From contig CM070581.1 in assembly GCA_036346355.1 (NCBI GenBank), positions 6,014,001 to 6,078,000 on the forward strand: a stretch of 64,000 nucleotides of DNA, written 5' to 3'. Of this stretch, positions 11,364-22,170 are shown one piece after another. A model generated the notes under the pieces. It did not search any database, was not told the DNA's origin, and saw only the letters and a program-made list of their open reading frames with translations. Numbering within the stretch: the stretch's first letter is position 1; each line of letters starts with the position of its first letter. The stretch is from Rhipidocladum racemiflorum (lineage: Eukaryota; Streptophyta; Magnoliopsida; Poales; Poaceae). Position numbers and translations under genes: made by a program.

Positions 11364-11721
11364 ACTAGTCTATGATCTAATAGCCCTTGTGGCGAGGAAG
11401 GCTAATCTCTTGATTAAGCAACCCGACATCTGAGAGAAATAAATTAAATAATCTTCTTGAGATTTTATCTAGTTGATTTAATATGGCCAAACACATGATT
11501 TCATTGAGTAACCTGTTTATGTTTGGTTATAAAATGCTCAATTTAATTAGTGCTTTGAATGAGTTGTATGTCTTGTTGTACTGTTTATCAAATGTGGTAG
11601 ATGATCAATCCACGGTGGTACTGTTCATCCTGCTAAACATTACATATGGCAGTAGCTCTGTTCTCTTTATATTGGGAATTAAGTTAATGAACATTTTGCT
11701 AATATCGCAATTCTATCAACA
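11364..11721 (+). repeat. copia 5' LTR, 3'-terminal 358 bp
   Basis: Aligns without gaps to 17231-17588 and ends in TATCAACA. Only 19 bases separate the LTR end from the gag ATG at 11741, and the usual primer-binding site (TGGTATCAGAGC) is absent. The leader has therefore been deleted, or an unusual primer is used. The 84-codon frame inside this LTR recurs in the 3' LTR and is not a gene. Confidence 0.9.
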
Positions 11722-11740
11722 TTCCAGAAAACAATAATTA

Positions 11741-14700
11741 ATGGCCTCGAACTCAGACGTAGTTAAGCCCGAGGTGTTTGATGGCGCTAGCTTTAAGCGC
11801 TTGCAGGCTAGAACTAAGCTATGGCTAAAGGACCTCAAACTGTTTTGGGTCATCTCCGATCCCCCAGTTTTTCCCATGGCGGAAGAAGCGGCGCTTAAGC
11901 GCTGGGAGGAATCGAATCATTCAGCCTTAGCTAGACTGTTGGCTGTCATCTCAAATAGGCTTTTCGATGTCTATTCGCACTTTACCTCAGCAAAAACACT
12001 TTGGGATGAGCTAGATCAGAAATTCTCTGAGGGAGACAACGGGAATGAGTCATTCATCGCTGAGAGCTATCTTAACTATAAGATGGTAGAGGGCAAATCA
12101 ATTTTGGATCAAGTCCATGAGCTTCAGCTCCATGTGACGGACTTGAACCAATATGACTGCCTTCTGCCAGAGAGCTTTCAGGTGAATGTAGTATTGGCTA
12201 AGTTACCGTCATCTTGGCGTGACTTTGTGACCGCTCGCTGACATATAAAGGAGCGGATGACTCTCTCTGAGTTGACAGCCGCTATCAATGTCGAAGAGCG
12301 TGCCCGTACCAGTGTGAAGCCTTCCCAGTCTCATGTCCAGGCTCATCATGTGGAGTACAAGAATGCTCATGCTGGGGCGAAGAACAAGAACAAGAACTCT
12401 TCCCAGACCAAGGCAAAGCCAAAGAAGATGAAGAAAAAGAAGGAGGAAATAGTCTGTTATGTTTGTGGCGTGGTCAGGCACATAGCTCGCAGGTGCCGCG
12501 AACGTAAGGGCAAGGGTACCTTCGGTGATCAGCAGAGCGGCCGCAAGGCCGAAGCACATGTCGCACTGGCTCCAACCAGTTCGGACGGGTACATACCTAG
12601 AGCCTTTATGGCTAATCCATCAACTGATTGGTGGATTGATACAGGTGCAACTCGCCATATTTGTGCTGATCGATCATTGTTCTCTTCTTTCCAGGGTCAA
12701 GGTGGTGGATCCGTATTAATGGGTAATGGCGCATCGGCACTTATACGTGGGATTGGCCAGGTCTGCTTGAAGCTCACTTCAGGCAAGACGCTGATTCTTC
12801 GAGATGTGCTCTACGTGCCAGCCATGAGTCGGAACCTCATTAGTGGATCCTTTCTTTGTAGACAGGGTCTTAAATTAGTATTTGAATCTAATAAGGTCGT
12901 GTTGACCAAATTTGGATTATTTGTTGGGAAGGGGTATGAGAGTGGAGGCATGTTCTGCCTTTCTATCTTGGATCATAATAACATTTCCGTTTATAATGTG
13001 ATTTGTAATAAAGTGCATGATGTTTGGCATTCACGTTTGTGTCATGTGAATTTTGAGGCTATTATGCGGTTGAGCAAAATGAACTTAATCCCAGATTATA
13101 ATTATGAGAAGGGCTCTAAGTGCGAGGTGTGTGTGCAAGCTAAGCAACCCAGAAAACCGTTTCACACTGTTGAAGGGCGAAGCACCTCACCACTTGAGCT
13201 AGTCCATTCTGATATTTGTGAAATGAATGGCATTTTGACCAAAGGTGGCAAACGCTACTTCTTATCTCTCATAGATGATGCAACTAGGTATTATTACATA
13301 TACCTGCTTAAATCAAAGGATGAAGCACTAGAATTCTTTAAAATCTATAAGGCTGAAGTAGAAAATCAACTAGATAGAACAATCAAACGCTTGAGGTCGG
13401 ACCGTGGAGGAGAATACATCTCCAAGGAATTCTCTCAATTCTGTGCAGAAAGTGGAATCATTCATGAAACCACACCTCCCTACTCTCCCCAGTCAAATGG
13501 GATAGCCGAACGAAAGAACCGAACTCTATGTGACTTGGTTAACTCCATGTTACAAAGTTCAGGTATGTCGGTCAAATGGTGGGGAGAGGCAGTTCTCACA
13601 GCTTGTTATGTCTTAAATAGAGTGGCTCCTCGCAATCGCGAAGAGACACCTTATGAGGGATGGAAGGGGAGAAAACCTAACTTGTCCCATCTTCGGACTT
13701 GGGGTTGTCTTGCAAAGGTCAACCTGCCTTTACCGAAGAAAAGGAAATTAGGTCCAAAGACCGTTAATTGTGTCTTTCTAGGATATGCTCATAATAGCAC
13801 AGCCTATAGGTTTCTAGTTGTCAAATCCGAGACGAGCGAGATTGCTCTCAATGACCTTATGGAGTCTCGCGATGCGACATTCTTTGAAACAATATTTCCT
13901 ATGAGAACAAATGAAATAATTACACCAGATGGCTCTTATGAGCATTACTCTATTCCTCCTGAAGTGGCTGAGCCAACTCCTGATTTGGAGCTTAGGAGGA
14001 GTAAGAGACAGAGGACAGAAAAGTCCTATGGTGATGATTTTGCCATCTATCTCGTGGATGATGAACCACGAAATCTTTCAGAGGCATATGCATCTTCTGA
14101 TGCAGAGTACTGGAGGGAGGCAGTCCGTAGTGAGATGGACTCCATCGTCGCTAATGGAACTTGGGAGGTCACTGATCTTCCAGTTGGGTGCAAACCAGTA
14201 GGTTGCAAATGGATCTTCAAGAGGAAGAGGAGACCTGATGGTACTATTGAGAAGTACAAGGCCCGTTTAGTGGCTAAGGGTTTCACTCAAAAAGAAGGTG
14301 AGGACTATTTTGATACTTATTCTCCCGTGGCTCGTTTACCCACAATCCGTGTGCTTTTAGCTCTAACTGCTGCTTGTGATCTCCATGTCCACCAAATGGA
14401 TGTAAAGACCGCTTTCCTTAATGGAGAGTTGGATGAGGAGATTTACATGGTACAGCCGGATGGATTTGTGATTAAAGGTCATGAGAAGAAAGTGTGTCGC
14501 TTAATTAAATCTCTGTATGGTCTCAAACAAGCCCCCAAGCAATGGCATGAGAAATTTGATAGTACGTTGACGTCTGTTGGCTTTTGTGTAAACGAAGCCG
14601 ACAAATGCGTGTACTATCGGTTTAAGGGGGGCAGAGGTGTCATTCTATGTTTATACGTAGATGACATACTACTGTTTGGAACCGACTTGGATGTAATTAA

Positions 14701-15610
14701 GGAGGCAAAGAAGTTCCTCTCCTCAAACTTCGATATGAAGGACCTAGGAGAAGCTGATGTAATTCTAAACATCAAGCTTATAAAGGGTGCAAATGGGATT
14801 ACTCTTACTCAGTCCCATTATGTGGAAAAAATCTTAACCCGTTTCGGGCACATGGATTCTAAGCCAGTTTCCACACCCTATGATCCATTAATAAAATTGT
14901 GCAAACATCTTGGTGAGGAGTTAAGCAACTCCAATATTCTCAAGTAATAGGATCTCTAATGTATTTATGTAGTGCCACTAGACCTGACATCTCATATGCT
15001 GTATGCAGATTGAGTCGTTATACGGCCAATCCTGGAGATGATCATTGGGTAGCATTACATAGAGTCCTCGAGTATCTTAAAGGTACCATGAGACTCTGGA
15101 TCCATTACTCAGCCATCCGGCGATCTTGGAAGGATTCGATGATTCTAATTGGATCGGTGACTCGGATGAAATGAAAGCCACAAGTGGATATGTGTTTACT
15201 TTGGGTGGTGGAGTCAGTGTCTTGGAAGTCCGCAAAAGCAGGACTATAATTACACGCTCTACTATGGAGGCTGAATTAGTTGCACTTGATTCAAGAAATG
15301 CGTAGAGGCGAGAATGGCTTAAAGAGCTTCTTTACGACCTACTGTCTTTGGAAAAGCCGATACCCGGCCGATCTTAGTATACTGTGATAACCAGACTGTA
15401 TTAGTCAAGGTTAAGAGTAGAAAAGACAATATGAAGTCCTCGAGGCATATAAGGAGAAGACTTAAGTCTACTCGGCATGCTAGAGAGACGGGTGTTATTA
15501 CTGTAGAATACATCCAGTCTAATAGTAATCTGGCAGATCCTTTCACAAAAGGACTGTCAAAGACAACTATCCAAGCCGCGTCTAAGGGAATGGGCCTCAT
15601 ACCCTGCTAG
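11741..15610 (+). pseudogene. copia gag-pol polyprotein, broken by one stop and frameshifts
   Basis: Gag starts at ATG 11741. An in-frame TGA at 12239-12241 interrupts it, and the same frame resumes at once and stays open from 12257 to 14947. In that 896-codon frame (residues counted from the ATG at 12257) are a zinc knuckle CX2CX4HX4C (67-80), protease DTGA (128-131), an integrase HHCC region (about 253-292), the integrase D319-D382-E418 triad, an integrase GKRKPNL-like tail, and reverse transcriptase with YVDD at 800-803. A frameshift just before 14947 moves RNase H to another frame, and a second one near 15110 moves it again. The terminal LADPFTKGL motif is near 15533. Catalytic residues of protease, integrase and RT are intact, so the decay is recent. 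Confidence 0.92.
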
Positions 15611-16149
15611 AGGTTTCCAACAGTGGCAACCCATCCTGGTTGAGCGGCGATCCCGTGAAACAGGCTCTGGGACAACTAAACTGTGTGGAAATCAGAAGCA
15701 CATCTCTAAAGGGTCCCATTAGCTGTTGTGCTTTTCTGTATGGGAGGTTGAGGTACACCTCTTAATAAATTCAAAGCTTTTTGGCTAGGAAATTGTCCTA
15801 CAGAATTTCCTGAAGAATTTACCTATGTGAGCTGACCGTGGGGTCGCGGTCCGGGAGAGTTCGGGGGTATACTCTCTAGTGAGCTTATGAAAAGATACAA
15901 GGACATGACCGTAAAGTCCTGCCCTGGTAAAGGTGCAACTTTTCTGCCAAGTACTATGTGTTACCAGAATGAAGGCTCTCACAACAAGGCATTGGATCAA
16001 GGCGTAATCCTCCATTGCCTGTGCAGAGCTGTAATTCTTTTAACTAAACCTTGGTTCAAACCATTTCGGTACCATTGTTGAACAATAGTATATCAAACAA
16101 GGTTACACAAGTTTTGATCTTGGACATATTGAGGCAAAAGGGTGGGGAT
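15611..16149 (+). other. copia 3' untranslated region with polypurine tract
   Basis: Non-coding stretch between the end of pol and the 3' LTR. It ends in the purine-rich AAAAGGGTGGGGAT, the plus-strand primer site, directly before the LTR TGTTGG at 16150. Confidence 0.7.
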
Positions 16150-17588
16150 TGTTGGGCTTTTGCCCATGGGGCCTTTGGCCTGTTTGGCCCATCCGGCCAG
16201 CCAACAAGTTGGCGTAAGCCAACCAATCCAGGAGGCAGCCCTAGGATTCGACGGGGAGAGAGAGCGAAGGGAGCAGCGGCGGCTGCGGCTGCGCCTTGCG
16301 CGGGCGCGTGGATTCCGGCTCCCGGACGGTCTTCTCGGCAGCCGTTGCTTCATCTCTCGTACGCCTCTCCCCTTCTTATTCCCGGTTGGTCTCCTCTCCA
16401 AAATGCAGAGAAAAATCAGTAAGCTTCTCACCCGTGAACTCTTCTTCTTGAGCGATTCCCCGGCGACTTGCGCGTTGTTTACTTCTCTAAACTTGGCTGC
16501 GCGGGTTGATTCCGGTGGGATTAAGCTGGTGGTGTACTGGTCTTGTGCCGTCCTGTGGGTTGGCTTGCGATTGGGTGTTGGCTTGTGATTGCTTCTGTTG
16601 CCGACCGTGTCTTTGATCCCCTTTGGCCGAAGGGCTGTGCTTGTGGCTTTGTGCAGATCCGCTGGTGCATCTTGGGATTCTTGGTGATACTTGTAATTCA
16701 AGAATCCGCGGCATTGTATCTCCGAAAACTTGCTGGTGACTGCTACCTTGTGACGGCAATATTGTTTTCTGGGACAGCGTCTTTGACGTGCCTTGTCTGT
16801 TCTTCTTCGCTGGTTTGAATCCAGTGGCTTAGTGAGTATTCTGTTGTTCAATTTATCCTTGCAACTGTCAATCTGTATGCTTTGGATGAATTGTTGGAAC
16901 TGTGGGTAATTTCTCTGTGAGGAGTGGGCTTTGTGAGACAAGGTTGTGACAGTATAAGTAAAATCTGAAATTGGTTAATCTGTTGTTACCTTCTTGTCAA
17001 ATTTCTTTACTGGGTGTTAGATTGATTTATCTAGTTCAGTTGCTCTGTATCTTCTCTAGTGTATTACCTTTCGTTGGTCTGTGACTTGTTTTTCTTCTTG
17101 TTCATCATTCTGGTATTGCTGGTAATGGATAAGAGTTGTTTGTGTCTGTTCTAGTAATTCACTAACAGAAGGTAAACTGAATTGACAAATCTGAGAACTG
17201 ATTTCAAATTTTGCTAGAAGTACTGTCACAACTAGTCTATGATCTAATAGCCCTTGTGGCGAGGAAGGCTAATCTCTTGATTAAGCAACCCGACATCTGA
17301 GAGAAATAAATTAACAAATCTTCTTGAGATTTTATCTAGTTGATTTAATATGGCCAAACACATGATTTCATTGAGTAACCTGTTTATGTTTGGTTATAAA
17401 ATGCTCAATTTAATTAGTGCTTTGAATGAGTTGTATGTCTTGTTGTACTGTTTATCAAATGTGGTAGATGATCAATCCACTGTGGTACTGTTCATCTTGT
17501 TAAACATTACATATGGCAGTAGCTCTGTTCTCTTTATATTGGGAATTAAGTTAATGAACATTTTGCTAATATCGCAATTCTATCAACA
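16150..17588 (+). repeat. copia 3' LTR (1439 bp)
   Basis: Begins TGTTGGGC after the polypurine tract and ends TATCAACA. Its last 358 bp repeat at 11364. The five bases after it (TGAGA) would be the target duplication, whose partner is outside the window. Several small open frames inside it are incidental. Confidence 0.9.
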
Positions 17589-18096
17589 TGAGATACGGTC
17601 TCTCTTTCACACGAAGAAGTCCACGTAACAATATAAACTTTACTTACAAATCTTTTTAGTATCTTAAATTATAAAAGTTATGTCTAATTTTTGAACTTTA
17701 CAATCCGATTCAAATAATACCTTGGCCTAATTTTGTAGTACACTATTGTCCACGTGTCGTAATGAGTGGGTGGTTTTGTTACACAAGATGATTCGCTGGC
17801 CAAGTTAAGGCTTATATGGGCTTCTTCACCGACCTTCCAACAGCGTTTTCATGGCCGCTGTCCTATATAGCTCCCTCCCTCTCTATTTTGATTTGAGAGA
17901 GAACTCTTGTAGGTTTTACCTATCATTCATCTAAACTTAGCCAGAGTGTTATTTTACGTAGCAAAACCACACACTTATCGTGCCACGTGGGTAATACTAC
18001 CATACGAAATCGAATCAGGATGTTATTTGAACTGGATCGCAATGCTCAGGATTAGATGTCTGGTTGGTAGTTTCATGTGTTGAATAGACTTTCCAG
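17589..18096. other. intergenic stretch with a promoter-like segment
   Basis: No coding region seen. CACGTG occurs near 17750-17756 region (ACGTGTCG) and again near 17982 (CACGTGGG), and CTATATAG lies near 17860 upstream of a CT-rich tract, so it may be the remnant of a promoter. No gene follows: a hAT end begins at 18097. Confidence 0.35.
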
Positions 18097-18320
18097 TAGG
18101 GGTGTAAATGGGTCGGGTAATACCCGACCCGTACCTGTACCCGGATGCAAAATTACCCTAATAGAAAAATATTTTACACTACCCGCCAGGTACGGATACT
18201 GGAAGTACCCGAGTAGGTTAGGTTTAGATTCGGATCGGGTACGAGATCGGCAATACCCGTCAAGTATGGGTCGGGTTCGGGTACCCCGGATAATTCTCAC
18301 AATCCGGATACCCGGATATA
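18097..18320 (+). mobile_element. hAT transposon terminus, solitary
   Basis: Starts TAGGGGTGTAAATGGGTCGGG after the octamer CTTTCCAG, as expected for a hAT end with an 8 bp target duplication. It continues with many subterminal copies of GGGTA/TACCC and CGGGT motifs up to about 18320. I did not find the matching opposite end, so this is one end of a larger or deleted element. Confidence 0.65.
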
Positions 18321-18665
18321 ATCATGCCCTGGATTCATGAACCCAAACTTGGCCGCGCCTTGCTGGTGGTCGACCAAGCTGGTAGCGGCGTCCATCCAGA
18401 GGGCGCACTCGTCGTCAACGGCGGCGTTATAAGCAAGATGCCGACCGCCACCGCCCGCCTGCTCAAAGATAACCACCGACGAGCTGGAGCAGGAGCTGGA
18501 GGCAGACCCTCCGGAGGCGTTGTAAGCCCAGCTGTAGTAGTAGTCAGCCGACCCGCACCCGTCTTTGAAGTTGTCGTCGAAAGCTAGCTGGGGGCAGGGT
18601 GTGGCGTCACCGACCTCGTCACCGTCAACGACCACGCCATTGTAGCCGAAGAGCTCGAGGGACAT
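18297..18665 (-). CDS. hypothetical ORF (122 aa), possible gene fragment
   Basis: ATG at 18665 (MSLELFGYNG...), with an upstream in-frame stop. The peptide is acidic, with a YYYSWAYN patch and a serine run, and has no domain I recognise. GC content is much higher than in the neighbouring AT-rich DNA, which suggests a host exon fragment. Its last dozen codons read into the subterminal repeats of the hAT end at 18097-18320, so the natural C-terminus is missing. It may be a fragment captured by, or truncated by, that hAT element. Confidence 0.3.
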   Translation of the reverse strand: MSLELFGYNGVVVDGDEVGDATPCPQLAFDDNFKDGCGSADYYYSWAYNASGGSASSSCSSSSVVIFEQAGGGGRHLAYNAAVDDECALWMDAATSLVDHQQGAAKFGFMNPGHDYIRVSGL

Positions 18666-19153
18666 GGAGGCTCGTCTTCATACACTGGCCAGAGCTGCGG
18701 CTCCCGTGGCGTCGCGCGCTTGCTTGTCTCGGCCATCTAATGATCGATTATATATTCAGATAGCTAGCTAGCTAGGGTTGTGTCTATCTATGCGTAGGTA
18801 AGAGCTACGCCACTCTAGGATTTTAGTTAAGGTTGGTCCAATTTTTTTTAAAAAAATTATCTAACTGGACAACATATAAATGCATAATGTATCAAAAGCA
18901 CAATACAAATATAATAATAAAGTTTTGTAACCGTTCAGAGAATATTACCATACTACTTCTTCTTCTTGTTGGGCTTATGCCTTCTAATAGCTATGAAAGT
19001 CTCGATTATATCATCTTCATTTACTTTGGAGAACATATCTCGCTCAATGAAAGTGACTAAACAATCATCCAAAAAACTATCACACATCCTATTTCTCAAC
19101 TTATTCTTGACAAACTTCATTGCAGAAAATGCCCTTTCAACATTTGTTGTCAC

Positions 19154-20986
19154 TGTGAAATCATGTGCTGAAAAATTGGCTTTGAACTGAAAAATTAACT
19201 TAGAATTGGATTTGCAAAATGTGCTTGTGCATGTGTTTGACAATTTGACAAGAAACAGTAAGTTTCGCTTTGGCGCCGGACCAAACTTAAAGAAAACAGT
19301 AAGTTTCCCATGTACAACGGACCAACTTTCTTGGTCCTTTGTAAACATGCTTTTGACAACCTCATTCTCCCATGTACAACGGACCAACTTTCTTGGTCCT
19401 TTGTAAACATGCTTTTGACAACCTCATTCTCCCATGTACAACGGACCAACTTTCTTGGTACTTTGTAAACATGATTTTGACAACCTCATTCTCACATTTA
19501 CAACGGACCAACTTTCTTGGTCCTTTGTAAACATGCTTTGACAACCTCATTCTCCCATGTACGCATGCACCAACTTTCTTGGTCCTTTGTAAACATGCTT
19601 TTGACAACCTCGTTTTCCATGTACGCATGCACCAACTTTTTTGGTCCTGCGTAAATGTGTTTTTGAAGGTTGTTGTGCCAAACCAAGTTATTGAAAACAA
19701 GAAGTTTTACATGTACGGACCAAATTTTTGGTCCGTCGTGAATGGGTTTTTGAGCGATTTTGAGATTGAAATTTGATTTTGATTTTGAGATTATGAAATT
19801 TGTGAGAATTTCATGATGCTTATTTTGAAGTGGATTTTATGCAATGCTCGTGTGAGTAGTTGCATGGATTAATGTGAGTCAAGTCGTGGACTTGTGCTCG
19901 GAATTATTTTGTGGTTTGTTCATGTGCGGTATTGCTCGAAGACGAGCGTGGTCGATGACGGGACCGGAACTAGGTTCATGGAGGACCTGAGGTTCGGGAC
20001 TAGGTTCAGGAGGAACCGAGGTCTTGGTGGTCAAGGATGTCATGCGGGACGTTCGGGCTAAGAGAATGGTGCACATGAAGAATGGTTAGTCACGTGAGAA
20101 TGGCAGGAGGTCATTCGCGTGCAAAGTGTTAGTCACGTGAGTATGGCAGGTGGCCATACGCGTGCAAAGTGTTAGTCACGTGAGTATGGTAGGGTTGCCA
20201 TACGCGTGCAAGAGTTGTATTCGGCCAGGTTGGGCCAAGAGGAGTTGTGTTGAATACGGACTCCTTCTAGATTAGGAATTGTATTCGTAACTCCTTGTGT
20301 TTTGCTCCTTTAAATAGGAGGGGTGTCTCCTGTTGAAGGGCAATCCAACCAAGTAGAGCTGAGCGCATCAAGCTTTGAGCTTGGTTTTAGGGTTTGTACT
20401 CTTTTGATAAGAGTATTTTAGACAAGAAATAAAGATCAATTCTTCCAAGATTTTTTGCGTGCTACAAGAACCACGCCGCTACAAGATTTTCTCGCTTTGG
20501 TTCTTGTTTGCATGCTTGTTCTAGTTCTAGATTGGTTTTTTGTTCTTCAAGTTTTATCTTGATTTGATCCATCAAAAACCTCTCTAGGATATTGATCTAG
20601 TGTTTCTCAAAGTCTAGTTGATCAATCTTTTGTCGTTCTTGTTTAATCTTGAAGTTTTGATTAGATTGATTCTCGTCAAGTTCTGGATCAGCAAGCTTGC
20701 GAAGCTCATAACTTTTGATCCGTAAGTCCGATCGAGCTGATTCTTTTTGGGTTCGATTCGTATTGGAATCTAGTTTCTTGTGTCCAAATTTCAGATTGTT
20801 TAGACGGTTGGATCTCCGGGAATTCTCGTTTTACCAAACCTTTGTCATTCTGTTTTTGTCGAAAACGAGGCAATTATTTGGTTCTGTTTTGGGGTGAACT
20901 TTTAATAGGTCAAGAATTTGGTTTTAGCTTCCGCACAATCATTCACCCCCCCTCTGATTGCTATATTCGTATACTTCGATCCTACA
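19154..20986 (+). mobile_element. solo LTR (1833 bp), probably copia Maximus/SIRE-like
   Basis: TG at 19154 and CA at 20986 are flanked by GTCAC direct repeats (19149-19153 and 20987-20991). It disrupts a hAT transposase frame whose halves abut at this point. Inside are a TATA-like TTTAAATAGG near 20310, an AATAAA near 20429, and a C-rich terminus (CACCCCCCCTCTGATTG near 20945) resembling SIRE-type LTR ends. No internal coding region or second LTR is present, so it formed by LTR-LTR recombination. The orientation assumes that TATA box is the real promoter. Confidence 0.8.
19307..19670. repeat. 61 bp minisatellite inside the solo LTR (about 5-6 copies)
   Basis: A unit beginning CCCATGTACAACGGACCAAC recurs at about 19308, 19369, 19430, 19490, 19552 and 19617. 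Each copy has CCAACTTTCTTGGTCC, and in the first four copies GGACCAA...TTGGTCC forms a 7 bp stem with a 5 base loop. Because 61 is not a multiple of three, the array opens several spurious frames. Confidence 0.9.
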
Positions 20987-21500
20987 GTCACCACTGGTAG
21001 AAGAAATACCAATTTGATAAGCAAGTACACCAAATCATGAACACTATGCCTATTTGTTTCAACAAGCTTAACTGAGAATTCAACTAGACTTTTTAAATCT
21101 TTGAAGGTGTCCTATTTTCTAATGTCATCAATATAGTTGCCAAGTTGCATTTCATATCGTACAGTGAGCCGGAGCTTATAATGGACCGCGAGGCATTGGT
21201 TGGGCCGTGGCCCAACTGTGCCAACTGCTGGCTACGCCACTGGAGCTAGCTAGTGGTGATGGTGTGTTTAATTAGGAAATGAGCAACTAGCTATAAAGGT
21301 CTCTGCTCTTGGATGGAAGCTAGCCAATGGTAAATTTTTTTTCACTTCATATCTTCAACCTAATGTACCAGGGAACTAAATTCGATTCAAAATACTATAC
21401 ATTTCGAGGAAAAACCGAGATTTCTTCCAAAAGTAATGAAATCTAGTAAATTTGAATTTTTAGGGTTTTTTAATTTCGTTGGGATTATAAAAATCAGAAG

Positions 21501-21531
21501 GGGCGAGCCAAGATGCACTAGTGGTTGCCAT
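21501..21531 (-). pseudogene. remnant of a second sulfotransferase gene: start codon and first codons
   Basis: The first about 31 bases of the sulfotransferase coding sequence (ATG at 40935) recur here with ATG at 21531: MATTSAS versus MAATSAS. Homology stops after about 10 codons and the sequence becomes AT-rich. To the right of this ATG the homology continues into the upstream region, so it marks the lost gene body of duplicated copy A. Confidence 0.6.
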
Positions 21532-21751
21532 GTTGCTGCTCCAATGGTCCTTGGCGGCTGGGCAATCAAATAGACTGACAGGCAGCAAAACGTGTTCGCT
21601 AGCTAGATAAATGTCTTTCGTGCAAGCATGTGTCACGTCAGGACTCGTTTGTCACTGTCGTCGATCCGCTCGTAGTACCACCCAACTTGGCTTACTATTG
21701 GTGGTGACAGTGATATGTCGTGAAACACGAGGCTGCATATATATATATTTA

Positions 21752-21870
21752 CCGACAGTTGCTGTCACTAGCCACTGGTGTGATGGCGTAGTGTAGTGAG
21801 TGGGCATATATATATTTGCCGACAGTTGCTGTCACTAGCCACTGGTGTGATGGTGTAGTGTAGTGAGTGG
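21752..21870. repeat. 67 bp tandem duplication
   Basis: CCGACAGTTGCTGTCACTAG and the following 47 bases occur twice, at 21752 and 21819. The unit includes the palindrome-like GACAGTTGCTGTC. Copy B has a single, shortened unit near 44780. Confidence 0.85.
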
Positions 21871-21875
21871 TAGTA

Positions 21876-22170
21876 TCTTCTTAACTATTATAAGAATAAG
21901 TTGGTGGTGATGGTGAGTCTGTCAGGTTCTTTTTGGGCCAGAACAGTAGGGGTCCAAGGCCTAATAGGTGAGGAATTATGTAGCTATTTGCTGTTGTCTA
22001 ACTTTATTTGCATTTCATTGTATTTCCTTATTCAGTGATTCTTCAGTAACGGATCTTAAATAAGTGATAGCTCAAGTTTTAAATTCTCGTTTTTTTTGTT
22101 TTTAAGAGTTTAGAACATGTGGTGTCATCATTTATTTGGAATCCGTTGCAACGCACGGGCACTTTACTAG
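21876..22170 (+). mobile_element. non-autonomous Helitron (295 bp)
   Basis: Begins TCTTCTTAACTATTATAAG and ends with a CCGT...ACGG hairpin (CCGTTGCAACGCACGG, about 22143-22158) followed by TTTACTAG, the usual 3' end of grass Helitrons. It sits between A (21875) and T (22171). The duplicated copy B has the empty site GTAGTA|TTCCTA at 44814/44815, which fixes both ends to the base. Confidence 0.92.

Larger units (their letters stand above)
11364..17588 (+). mobile_element. Ty1/copia LTR retrotransposon (Angela/Tork-like), 5' LTR cut by gypsy-1
   Basis: The pol order is protease, integrase, RT, RNase H, which defines copia. The 3' LTR is complete (16150-17588, 1439 bp, TGTTG...CAACA). Only the last 358 bp of the 5' LTR is in the window, because gypsy-1 inserted into it; the rest should lie left of position 1. 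The two LTR segments differ by 5 of 358 bases by hand count, which points to a recent insertion, roughly half a million years ago at 1.3e-8 substitutions per site per year. The long LTRs and the integrase/RT type suggest the Angela/Tork group. Gag-pol carries one nonsense codon and at least two frameshifts. Confidence 0.9.
18953..21180 (-). pseudogene. hAT transposase C-terminal dimerisation domain, split by a solo LTR
   Basis: Reading the - strand, 21180-20992 gives the segment before the hAT dimerisation motif (KLVETNRHSVHDLVYLLIKL, then VFLLPVVT), with one in-frame stop upstream of it. After a 1.83 kb insertion, 19153-18957 continues with VERAFSAMKFVKNKLRNRM and DDCLVTFIERD..., the conserved hAT C-terminal motif that mediates transposase dimerisation. 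The two halves meet exactly at the 5 bp target duplication GTCAC, so the split is due to insertion. Only the C-terminus remains; the catalytic core is not visible. Confidence 0.75.
18806..21243 (-). mobile_element. decayed hAT element (ZMYM1-like transposase family)
   Basis: Extent is set by a transposase remnant on the - strand and by a right end TGGCTACGCCACTG at about 21230-21243, which on the - strand reads as a usual hAT start (CAGTGGCGTAGCCA). The left limit near 18806 (GCTACGCCACTCTAGG) is less certain, since the motif there has the same orientation as the right end. A solo LTR (19154-20986) is nested in the coding part. Confidence 0.6.

Noticed and set aside
11483..11737. 84-codon hydrophobic frame, repeated almost unchanged at 17350-17628
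   Set aside because: Both copies lie wholly inside the copia LTRs, so the repetition is explained by LTR identity. No evidence for a membrane protein gene.
19195..19700. Several - strand frames with repeated MFTKDQESW-like peptides
   Set aside because: They are produced by the 61 bp minisatellite, whose period shifts frame each unit; this is not a repeat protein.
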